From assembly GCA_937897665.1 (NCBI GenBank), contig CALCPB010000651.1, positions 1-8,610 on the forward strand: 8,610 bases of DNA. Direction: 5' to 3'. Made by a program: the position numbers and the translations under genes. The notes below the pieces were generated by a model that had not been told where the DNA came from, ran no database searches, and saw only the letters and a list, made by a program, of their open reading frames with translations. The first letter of the stretch is position 1, and each line of letters starts with the position of its first letter. This DNA comes from an uncultured Halomicronema sp. Its GTDB lineage: Bacteria > Cyanobacteriota > Cyanobacteriia > Phormidesmidales > Phormidesmidaceae. Of the stretch, positions 1 to 6,202 are shown in pieces.

Positions 1-1487
1 CCAACCTCGACGCCGACTTCATCCACGGTGGCAGTGGCATATCCTTACCTGTCTACTTCATTGTCTTTAATGGTCAGCTCTATTTTCGAGCTAATGATGG
101 CAGCAGTGGCTTTGAGCTGTGGCGCTATGACGGCACCAACCCACCGACACTCGCTGCTGATATCAATAGTGGCAACGGCGGTGCCTTGCCCGATGACCTC
201 ACGGTCTTTAATGGTCAGCTCTATTTTCGGGCCAATGACGGCAGCAGTGGCGAAGAACTGTGGCGCTATGACGGCACCAACGCGCCTCAGCAAGTTGCTG
301 ACATCAATGGTGGCAGCGGCAGTGGGCGTCCTAGCGGCCTCACGGTTTTTAACGGCCAGCTCTATTTCAACGCCGATGATGGCAGCAGTGGCGAAGAACT
401 GTGGCGCTATGACGGCACCAACGCGCCGCAACAGGTCACCGATCTCAATCGCGGCAGCGGCATTGCTGACCCCACCTACCTGACGGTTTTCGATTTTCAG
501 CTCTATTTCAGTGCCGATGATGGCAGCAGGGGCACAGAGCTGTGGCGCTATGACGGCACCAATGCGCCGCAACGGGTCACCGATCTTAATCCCGGCACCG
601 ATCCCAATCTCACCAGCGGCAATGCTGATCCCACCAACTTGCAGGGCTTTAACGGCCAGCTCTACTTTCGGGCCAATGATGGCACCAATGGGACAGAGCT
701 ATGGACGTATAAACCACAGTCGTTGCCTACCCCAGCTGGCATCAGTAATGGGAGCTTGAGCTTGCAGTTTGCTGCGCCGTTGACCGGAGCAACACCTCAG
801 ACTGATCTGACAACGACGATGAGCAACATTCCGCTAGGCAGCTTTTTTGATGAGCGATATTATCTCTCGCAGTATCAAGATGTCGCCCAAGCCGTGGCCG
901 CTGGGGACTTTGCCACGGGCTATGACCACTTCGTCGCCATCGGCCTGAAAGAAGGGCGCAATCCCATCGCTTACTACAGCGAAGCCGACTATCTTGCCAA
1001 CAATATTGATGATCAAGATGCTGTGGCGGGGGGATTTTTTAGCAGCGGCGTCGAACACTTTGTGCTCATCGGCCACAAAGAAAGCCGTGACCCGAGCTCG
1101 TTGTTTGACACTGACGACTATCTGCTGAACAACCCTGATGTCGCTAAGGCAATCGAAGAAGGCTACTTTACCAGTGGCTTTGAGCATTGGCTCCGGCATG
1201 GTGCGATGGAAGGGCGACTCTCGCTATCGCTCTATCAGGAATATGACTACCTCGCCACTAACCCCGATGTCGCAGCAGCAGTAGACAGCGGTGATTTGGA
1301 GTCAGGCTGGCAGCATTTTCAGCTCTTTGGCATGGCAGAGGGCCGCGACCCGAGCGATCGCTTTGATGAAGGGGCTTATCTAGCCGCTAACCCCGATGTC
1401 GCGGCGGCAGTCCAAAACGGCAGCCTAGCCAACGGCGTACAGCACTTTTTCACGGTGGGCTATGGCGAAGGGCGCGCGCTGGGCTAA
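1..1487 (+). CDS. ELWxxDGT-repeat / YLxxNPDVA-repeat surface protein, 5' truncated
   Basis: The frame is open from position 3, the window edge, to the TAA at 1485-1487, giving 494 residues with no start visible, so this is the C-terminal part of a larger protein. Two repeat blocks are seen. The first (about 66-713) has four full copies and one partial copy of a 47-residue unit built on FNGQLYF..DDGSSGEELWRYDGTN. Short motifs of this kind define the ELWxxDGT repeat family of large bacterial surface or secreted proteins. A Thr/Gln/Pro-rich linker (about 714-842) follows, then five 43-residue units of the YLxxNPDVAxAV..G type ending exactly at the stop. The protein is acidic (many Asp/Glu), Gly/Asn-rich and lacks membrane segments here, which fits an extracellular, perhaps calcium-dependent role in adhesion or matrix. 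That role is inference. An internal ATG-like start near 186 falls inside a repeat and is not the true start. Confidence 0.85.
   Translation, partial: NLDADFIHGGSGISLPVYFIVFNGQLYFRANDGSSGFELWRYDGTNPPTLAADINSGNGGALPDDLTVFNGQLYFRANDGSSGEELWRYDGTNAPQQVADINGGSGSGRPSGLTVFNGQLYFNADDGSSGEELWRYDGTNAPQQVTDLNRGSGIADPTYLTVFDFQLYFSADDGSRGTELWRYDGTNAPQRVTDLNPGTDPNLTSGNADPTNLQGFNGQLYFRANDGTNGTELWTYKPQSLPTPAGISNGSLSLQFAAPLTGATPQTDLTTTMSNIPLGSFFDERYYLSQYQDVAQAVAAGDFATGYDHFVAIGLKEGRNPIAYYSEADYLANNIDDQDAVAGGFFSSGVEHFVLIGHKESRDPSSLFDTDDYLLNNPDVAKAIEEGYFTSGFEHWLRHGAMEGRLSLSLYQEYDYLATNPDVAAAVDSGDLESGWQHFQLFGMAEGRDPSDRFDEGAYLAANPDVAAAVQNGSLANGVQHFFTVGYGEGRALG
66..713 (+). repeat. ELWRYDGTN protein-coding tandem repeats (141-bp period)
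   Basis: The FNGQLYF motif starts at 66, 207, 348, 489 (degenerate, FDFQLYF) and 648. The first three spacings are exactly 141 bp (47 codons). The fourth is 159 bp because of a six-codon insertion rich in Pro, Asn and Thr. The last copy degenerates to ELWTYKPQ. Positions 3-65 are the end of a preceding copy, so the array continues to the left. Stretches around the tyrosine-aspartate core are almost identical between copies at DNA level, implying recent duplication or gene conversion. Confidence 0.9.
843..1484 (+). repeat. Five 43-residue C-terminal repeats (129-bp period)
   Basis: The units lie at 843-971, 972-1100, 1101-1229, 1230-1358 and 1359-1484 (42 residues in the last). Each has an aromatic-Asp/Glu start, then YLxxNPDVAxAV, a Gly, S/T-G, an HF or HW, and G..EGR. 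The two last copies are the best conserved (DYLATNPDVAAAV and AYLAANPDVAAAV). In copy 2 the NPDVA core is altered to NIDDQ. The array is in perfect register and stops with the protein. Similar repeats occur at the ends of large secreted bacterial proteins; the function is not known to me. Confidence 0.85.
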
Positions 1488-1536
1488 AGCCACGACTTGG
1501 GTGCTGGTGCCAGCTCAGCTGTGGCTCAAATTTATT
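1488..1536 (+). terminator. Possible terminator after the repeat-protein gene
   Basis: AGCCAC (1488-1493) can pair with GTGGCT (1521-1526), enclosing a smaller hairpin GCTGG-TG-CCAGC (1503-1514). An A/T-rich stretch (1527-1536) follows, though without a true T-run. It begins immediately after the stop codon. The structure is plausible but not a classic intrinsic terminator. Confidence 0.35.
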
Positions 1537-1541
1537 GCGAC

Positions 1542-1754
1542 TCACAACACCAATACGTTGGCCATATCAATGAGATTAGGCACGGCTCCCTGTGTGTCTT
1601 CGGCAACGATCGCCACAACCCTCGCACCCAATCTGGGGATCGGGGAAATGCGGTGATGGTCAATAGGCTTGATCGCACCAGACTCAAGACCACCAGCAGA
1701 ATTGAACCTGTGGCGATCGACAGCCGGTAGCGCCAGGCTGAACCGATACCCCTG
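1542..1754 (-). pseudogene. Doubtful relic of a coding sequence
   Basis: On the minus strand one frame stays open between stops at 1755-1757 and 1542-1544, about 70 codons. It has no ATG near its left end and no ribosome site. Its translation has a protein-like composition (segments such as SLALPAVDRHRF, ISPIPRLGARVVAIVAEDT and VPNLIDMANVLVL) that reads more naturally than the overlapping frames. I do not recognise a family. It could be a decayed gene fragment or chance. Confidence 0.15.
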
Positions 1755-1919
1755 TCAGCAATCGCCGTGACTGGCTCAAAGGATTGCTGGCTATCGGTCA
1801 AAAGCTCGCTGGTTGGGCGATCGCTACAAACTGGGCAGTAATCGCTATAACTGGTGACAACAACCTGTCGCACTTCGCTGGCAGCTGAACGCGGCGCAGG
1901 TAGACAACCGGTTATTCCC

Positions 1920-1924
1920 AGGGG
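1920..1924 (+). promoter_or_regulatory. Ribosome binding site for the ligase gene
   Basis: AGGGG lies 7 bases before the ATG at 1932. It decides the start: the frame is open up to a GTG at 1854, but that site lacks such a sequence, and the extra 26 residues look non-coding. Confidence 0.55.
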
Positions 1925-1931
1925 CGCTGAT

Positions 1932-4502
1932 ATGTCCGATTCTGTTTCTCAAAAGCCGGCCGTTCGGGCGAGTGATGCCGACGGCCACTTGCTGGCGCTG
2001 GTGATTGCAGGGCTATACGGTCTGTTGACCCTGAATAGTACTAATCAAGTGGCCCTGTGGCCTTGGGTGGCGCTATGGCAAGGCGCGATGATTTTGCCGC
2101 TGCTGTGGCTGCGGTGGCAGCGCTGTCACAAGCCGCTGGCCCGGTTTCGCCTGGGGTGGGGTAGGGACTGGCTCATGGCTGGGGCGATCGTGGGGCTGGC
2201 GGTGTCGACCCTGGTCGCCGATTTTTCGCAACAGGCCCTGTGGTATGCAATCGCCAGTTTGGCCGGCGGGGCGACCTTGTATGGCCTGATGGGTTGGCTG
2301 ACCCCGGCGCGGCTGGGCTGGCTACTTAAGGGGCAGGCCTATCTGTCACTGGTGTTTGTCGCGGTGAGTTTAGGCTGGTGGCTGCTCAACATCTATCGCC
2401 CCGAACTGCAGCGACTAGCTGCTTTAGAAGCCTATGGCTTGCAGCAAACGTTCGACCTCAATACCCTGGGCCTGCGGAACTGGTTTCCGCTAGGACATCA
2501 AAACTACGTTGCCGGTTACTTACTTCTCGTGCTGCCGCTGTTAGCGGGCCTGGCGTTCACCGACCAGACTTGGCAGCGCTGGCTGTGGGCCGGCGGGCTG
2601 GCCGTGGGCCTGGTGGATTTGTACACCACCAATTCGCGCGGGGCGACGCTGGCGCTGTTGGCGTTAGTGGTGCCCGCGATCGCGGGGCTGCTGCTAACGC
2701 AGCGGGTAGCCCGGCGCTGGGTTGTCCCCATTAGTTTGGGGGGCATCGCCCTCATCGGCCTCTTCGTTTTCACCAACTCGCGGGTGCGCCTATCGCTAGT
2801 CGCCCTCGGTCGCGGTGATGTCAATAGTGGCCAGCTAGCCTATCGCCTCGTCAACAACATGATTGGCTGGTCGATGGGGTGGCAGCGACCCTGGGCAGGC
2901 TTGGGGCCGGGGAGCGTGCTGCCGTTTTATCAGCACCATCGACCGGGCTGGGCTGGTCGCGAAGCTGAGCTACACTATCAGCTGCACAGCACGCCCGCTC
3001 AATTGTGGGGCGAACTGGGCCTGTGGGGCATCCTGCTGCCGATCGCGGGAGCGGTGCTGTTGGGCTGGGCGCTGTGGCAAACGCGCGCCGCAGCTCCAGA
3101 TGAGTCGCGACTGCCCCGCAGTTTGCGGTGGAGCTTAATTGCGGGGCTCTGGGCCTATGGCGTTTTAAGCCTGACGGATTATCAGCTTGATGTGGTAGCG
3201 ATCGCAGGCGTGCTGATTATTTTCATCGCTGTCCTATTATTTGACCTGCGGTCTGTGTCGCCAGAGATCACGTTTCGTCCGGCCGCGCGGCGGCGGCGGC
3301 GATCGCTGGTGTTAGTGGGGCTGGGCCTCGTGCTCGCTCTGGTGCTCTGGTTGATTCCCCTGCATCGGGCTTGGGCGATTTCAGCGCGCGGTTTTGGAGC
3401 CTTACAAAAAGCCGACCTGCCGGGGTTTGTCGCTGATTTGCAACAGGCGCATCAGCTCGCCCCAGGGGAGCCTTACTATCCGTTTATGTTGGGCTGGGTG
3501 CTGGGGGATGTGAGCTATCAGGTCGAAGATCCTGACATCGTCAGTCAGCTGCGGCGGGATGCGATCGCGGGCTTCGAGCAGGGGAATGAGATTTCCCCGT
3601 TTCAAGAATTTGGTCATTCCAACTTAGGCTGGCTGTTGCTGCCTGAAACACCGACGGCGGCGATCGCTCAGTTTGCCCAGTCAGCTGAGCTACTGCCTGC
3701 AAAGCAAGGCGTGTTCTATGGTCTGGGCTATAGCCTCTATCTGGCCGGTGAAACGGATTTGGCCGTTGAGGCGATCGCCTTAGAAATTCTGCGCAATCCG
3801 ACCCTATTGACTAACCTGCCGCTCAATGACGGCGCACTGGCCGAGCTACAACCGGCAGTGTTGGCGCGCATCGAGGACTTGGTCCGTGAGTTATTGGCTG
3901 CGCCTGAGCCTGAGGCGATCGCCGGATTCCTACATCAAATTCGGGGCGCGGGGCGCTGGTGGGACAATGACTATGTGGGAGCCTTGGCTGATTGGGAGCA
4001 GTCAAACAATACGGTGAGTCTGGCCCTGTTGGCGATCGCTCAAGATCGCCCTATCGAAATGAATGAATTACCTGACAGTCCTGGTAAGTTTGCGCTGCAG
4101 GCTTGGCAAGATCCGGCTAATCGTCGCCAGTGGTTAGAAACTGCTTGGCTAGCCTATGTTGAGGGGCTCCCCCAGTTAGCCTCACCCGAGCCCCCGGCGG
4201 ATCAAATTACCGCTCTGCTCGACAGCATGAACGAGGCCGCAACGTTCGACCAGTGGCTTAAGGAAACCGTGCCTTTTACCCGGCTACGAAGCGAACGTCT
4301 AGGGTTTGGCGTGCTGCTGCGCCATGACGATGGCCCCAATCCCGAAGATTTTTATTTTCGATGGGAAAATTTAGCGATCGCTCGATTTTTTGCCTCAATC
4401 TTACCCTCGCCGCAGTTTGCCCCGGCACTCGATAATCAGCTGCAGCCCCACCGTGACGCACTACTCGAAGCCGCTGTTAGAGGAATTCCCCAGTCGGAGT
4501 GA
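1932..4502 (+). CDS. O-antigen ligase family membrane protein with TPR-like tail
   Basis: The 856-residue product has about 13 hydrophobic segments between residues 20 and 480 and a soluble tail from 481 to 856. The membrane part carries features of the Wzy/WaaL (Wzy_C) superfamily: LGHQNYVAGY (188-196, H189 and N191), TTNSRGA (232-238, R236), RPWAGLGPGS (319-328) and a large loop ending in an LHSTPAQLWGELG stretch (351-363, H352). Such proteins join or polymerise lipid-linked glycans on the outer face of the inner membrane. An arginine run (453-457) precedes the last helix. The tail resembles TPR helices around residues 490-625 (for example LGWVLGD, NLGWLLL, YGLGYSLYLAGETDLAVEAI) and then becomes unrecognised up to an LLRHDDGPNPEDFYFRWEN segment near 795-812. 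It is probably involved in exopolysaccharide, O-antigen or glycoprotein assembly. The exact substrate cannot be read, and IctB-type relatives in cyanobacteria share this fold. Confidence 0.85.
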   Translation: MSDSVSQKPAVRASDADGHLLALVIAGLYGLLTLNSTNQVALWPWVALWQGAMILPLLWLRWQRCHKPLARFRLGWGRDWLMAGAIVGLAVSTLVADFSQQALWYAIASLAGGATLYGLMGWLTPARLGWLLKGQAYLSLVFVAVSLGWWLLNIYRPELQRLAALEAYGLQQTFDLNTLGLRNWFPLGHQNYVAGYLLLVLPLLAGLAFTDQTWQRWLWAGGLAVGLVDLYTTNSRGATLALLALVVPAIAGLLLTQRVARRWVVPISLGGIALIGLFVFTNSRVRLSLVALGRGDVNSGQLAYRLVNNMIGWSMGWQRPWAGLGPGSVLPFYQHHRPGWAGREAELHYQLHSTPAQLWGELGLWGILLPIAGAVLLGWALWQTRAAAPDESRLPRSLRWSLIAGLWAYGVLSLTDYQLDVVAIAGVLIIFIAVLLFDLRSVSPEITFRPAARRRRRSLVLVGLGLVLALVLWLIPLHRAWAISARGFGALQKADLPGFVADLQQAHQLAPGEPYYPFMLGWVLGDVSYQVEDPDIVSQLRRDAIAGFEQGNEISPFQEFGHSNLGWLLLPETPTAAIAQFAQSAELLPAKQGVFYGLGYSLYLAGETDLAVEAIALEILRNPTLLTNLPLNDGALAELQPAVLARIEDLVRELLAAPEPEAIAGFLHQIRGAGRWWDNDYVGALADWEQSNNTVSLALLAIAQDRPIEMNELPDSPGKFALQAWQDPANRRQWLETAWLAYVEGLPQLASPEPPADQITALLDSMNEAATFDQWLKETVPFTRLRSERLGFGVLLRHDDGPNPEDFYFRWENLAIARFFASILPSPQFAPALDNQLQPHRDALLEAAVRGIPQSE

Positions 4503-4584
4503 TGGGACTGCCCAGGCAGTTTTAGCTCTGAGTTCTATAGGCAGAATTCTGCTGTACAAGGCCTTCCGAAACCGGAGAACGGCT

Positions 4585-4614
4585 CTACCGCTTCGCTATG
4601 TCGCAAAGTGGTAG
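4585..4614. terminator. Weak hairpin between convergent genes
   Basis: CTACCGCTT (4585-4593) can pair with AAGTGGTAG (4606-4614) with one G-T pair. It overlaps the stop codon of the minus-strand gvpF-like gene (4596-4598). Neither side has a T-run. It may serve as a bidirectional stop for the two converging genes, but this is weakly supported. Confidence 0.25.
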
Positions 4615-5267
4615 GGCGGTAGGGGCTCGCTACACACGAGCTGCCAGGTGGGGAGCTGACGCTGCCATTCAGCCAGCAAGGTCTGGGCAGTCAGGGCATC
4701 CCGCGACAGCAAGATGTGCAGTCGCTCCTCTTCTTCCTGCGGGGCACTCTGCACAAACGGGATATGGGCCGCCGTCAGCGTGGTGAGAAAACTCTGGAGT
4801 TCTTCTTGTTGCTGAGCCAGGGCTGTCGTCTGCTCCTGTAACCGGCGCTTCTTGGCTAAAAAATATTCTCGGCCTCGCACGGTCTCATCCACTGCCGGGG
4901 CCGCGTAGGGCTGGGGCGAGAGCTTCAGCAAATACTCAGCGCGATCTTGCAGTGTCTGTAGCCGCTGGAGATAGGTCTGCTGGTGACTGTGCAAAAAAGT
5001 CTGCAGCGATGATAAGTCTTTGAACTGAGTCCCGAAGCGGAGGGGCAGCAGAGGCATTTGAGCAAATAGCTGGCCGAGAACGCGATCGTGGGCTAACACG
5101 GCCTCCATGAGTTGCGCATCATCTTCTCGCACTTGAGCGACATCGACCTCCGGTTCGGCGATCGCCCCTAGCCCCTCTGCGACAAGCAACTGCACGGGTT
5201 GGGCAATGCCCTGCGGTAAGGACAGGGATTCATCGGGGGTAGGGCACAAGGCGTAGACGTAAATCAT
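4596..5267 (-). CDS. GvpL/GvpF family gas vesicle protein
   Basis: The 223-residue product starts at an ATG with the family's typical opening MIYVYALCP. Other family features are EGLGAIAEP (31-39), a central HDRVLGQLF...MPLLPLRFGT block (60-80), GREYFLAKK (132-140) followed by a Gln/Glu-rich coiled-coil-like helix (about 138-165), and a C-terminal SEPLPPYHF (213-221) matching the family's closing Pro-Pro-Tyr motif. The length is within the usual range for GvpF/GvpL. These proteins are accessory or minor components in the assembly of gas vesicles, acting with the shell protein GvpA. No gvpA, gvpC, gvpN, gvpJ or gvpK is visible in the 8.6 kb, so the gene is isolated here and its role in buoyancy is uncertain. 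No strong Shine-Dalgarno sequence is seen before the ATG. Confidence 0.9.
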   Translation of the reverse strand: MIYVYALCPTPDESLSLPQGIAQPVQLLVAEGLGAIAEPEVDVAQVREDDAQLMEAVLAHDRVLGQLFAQMPLLPLRFGTQFKDLSSLQTFLHSHQQTYLQRLQTLQDRAEYLLKLSPQPYAAPAVDETVRGREYFLAKKRRLQEQTTALAQQQEELQSFLTTLTAAHIPFVQSAPQEEEERLHILLSRDALTAQTLLAEWQRQLPTWQLVCSEPLPPYHFAT

Positions 5268-5287
5268 GGTGGCGCAACGAAATGAGG

Positions 5288-5293
5288 ACTATA
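5288..5293 (-). promoter_or_regulatory. Candidate -10 box for the gvpF-like gene
   Basis: On the minus strand TATAGT (5 of 6 matches to TATAAT) lies about 20 bases before the ATG at 5267, giving a leader of roughly 14 bases. No convincing -35 box is found at the expected distance. The 7-bp repeat array occupies that spacer. Confidence 0.3.
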
Positions 5294-5319
5294 GCAGAAT
5301 GCGGAATGCGGAAGTCGGC
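5292..5319. repeat. Short heptanucleotide tandem repeat (STRR type)
   Basis: Four 7-bp units, two of them perfect (ATGCGGA at 5299-5305 and 5306-5312, i.e. TCCGCAT on the minus strand), are flanked by degenerate units at 5292-5298 and 5313-5319. The heptamer TCCGCAT also occurs twice in the array at 8145-8214. STRRs are known in heterocystous and other filamentous cyanobacteria. Confidence 0.6.
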
Positions 5320-5464
5320 ATAGAGAGGCTGCTCAAATCTTGACTGCCGCAATCTGGAGTGGATTGACTAACTGCGGTTTGCGATAAAAACAGTAAAAAC
5401 GGGGCGTCTGCCATGAGCCTAGGGCGATGATAATAGCGCACCCTGCACCCCGACGCTGTCATGA

Positions 5465-5478
5465 GGGGTGAGCACCCC
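5465..5478. terminator. Small hairpin downstream of the MazG-like gene
   Basis: GGGGTG-AG-CACCCC is a perfect inverted repeat 23 bases beyond the minus-strand stop at 5501. It lacks a T-run on either strand. It may end the upstream transcript or only be a GC-rich coincidence. The remainder of the 233-bp gap (5268-5500) holds no recognisable gene. Confidence 0.25.
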
Positions 5479-5500
5479 CAACAGCTTGGCACCGGGCGGT

Positions 5501-6202
5501 CTATGGCAACCAGTGGAGTAATATTTGGAAACACAGCTGCCGAGGGGCCGGTTTAGCCTCAGGAAACAACGCATCTTGAGGCGATGACAAAGTGATGGAT
5601 TGACCATCAAGTAAGCAGGCCAGCAGCGGCGATCGCTGTCGCACCCAGGTCGTAATGTGGGTTGTCAGCTCGGCCACTAGCCAGAGTTCCTGTGGCAAAG
5701 CGGTGGCAGTCTTCAGGTGCAAGATATCGCGCGCCTCCAACGGCAGTTCAGGGAGGGGCCATTCCCCCGTGGTGACGTCCAAAACAATCGGTGAGTTCGT
5801 CTCTGATCGCAAGCTCAAATGACCGGCGATCGCGACCCGCCCGGTCGTCCAGGCTTGGCCCGAACGCAGCCGCCGAGCGCTGAGCCCTTCCATCAGGGGG
5901 GTAAAATCCTGGCTGGCCTGAATCCACAGCCACTTCACCTGCTCACAGAGCGTGGCCATCGTTTGCGACACGAGGGCTAGCGCTGGTGTCCCGCCGGCTG
6001 TCGGGTCAGTTACGGCGGTGGGGCTGATTACCCGATGGGCTTGTCGCACCAGCTCCAGGGCAGAGAGCTGAGCAGGGGAAGGCCCGATTTGGTAACTTCT
6101 CTGAGCGATCGCCGCCACAAAGGTCGCGGTTTGCAGCGGAGTGATGTCAGTAAACGCAACGTCACAGGCTTGGGCAGCGTCCTCCAGGGAGTGATCGGGC
6201 AC
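5501..6202 (-). CDS. C-terminal half of the split MazG-like protein (unknown domain)
   Basis: This frame is open on the minus strand from 6304 to the TAG at 5501-5503. The only listed start is a GTG at 6202-6200, overlapping the upstream stop as TAGTG. No Shine-Dalgarno sequence precedes the GTG, and the codons before it (reading SSIDPLIPSAL) look coding, so it is more likely the continuation of the preceding frame than a separate gene. The 233-residue part read from GTG is soluble, rich in Ala, Leu and Thr, with segments such as GRVAIAGHLSL, IVLDVTTGEWPLPELPLE and ELWLVAELTTHITTWVRQR that suggest beta strands and helices. I do not recognise a family. Two HIP1 copies at 5629 and 5826 and one at 6105 fit resident cyanobacterial DNA. 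Confidence 0.6.
   Translation of the reverse strand: MPDHSLEDAAQACDVAFTDITPLQTATFVAAIAQRSYQIGPSPAQLSALELVRQAHRVISPTAVTDPTAGGTPALALVSQTMATLCEQVKWLWIQASQDFTPLMEGLSARRLRSGQAWTTGRVAIAGHLSLRSETNSPIVLDVTTGEWPLPELPLEARDILHLKTATALPQELWLVAELTTHITTWVRQRSPLLACLLDGQSITLSSPQDALFPEAKPAPRQLCFQILLHWLP

Larger units (their letters stand above)
1488..1931. other. 444-bp gap without a convincing gene
   Basis: No reading frame here has a credible start, ribosome site and family resemblance together. Several short open frames exist on both strands, the longest on the minus strand (about 1873-1532), but its composition (Trp, Cys and Arg-rich) looks non-coding. One HIP1 copy lies at 1817. An imperfect direct repeat (ATCGCTACAAACTGG at 1820-1834, ATCGCTATAACTGG at 1841-1854) is present. 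The right end must carry the promoter of the downstream ligase gene unless that is read from further upstream. I could not recognise a good promoter. Confidence 0.6.

Noticed and set aside
28..572. Long open frames on both strands over the ELWRYDGTN repeats (28-483 plus, 45-572 minus)
   Set aside because: They are shadows of the repeat-encoding frame. The periodic DNA keeps alternative frames open, and their translations are simple Ala/Thr-rich repeats.
834..1199. Minus-strand frame of 121 codons
   Set aside because: It is antisense to the 43-residue repeats and is explained by their codon periodicity.
1820..1854. Two similar 15-bp direct repeats near 1820 and 1841
   Set aside because: One contains most of a HIP1 site and the match is imperfect. 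It is too short and common to be a binding array without other evidence.
1854..1931. 26-residue N-terminal extension of the ligase
   Set aside because: It begins with a GTG, has no ribosome site and has unlikely composition. The ATG at 1932 has AGGGG at 7 bases.
3287..3306. CGG triplet run in the ligase gene
   Set aside because: It encodes the arginine stretch before the last membrane helix and runs into a HIP1 copy. It is explained by positive-inside topology and codon bias.
5289..5610. Minus-strand frames of 81 and 63 codons
   Set aside because: They cover the STRR and intergenic DNA or the end of the split gene in another frame. There is no family resemblance, and Cys/Pro/Arg-rich content suggests non-coding.
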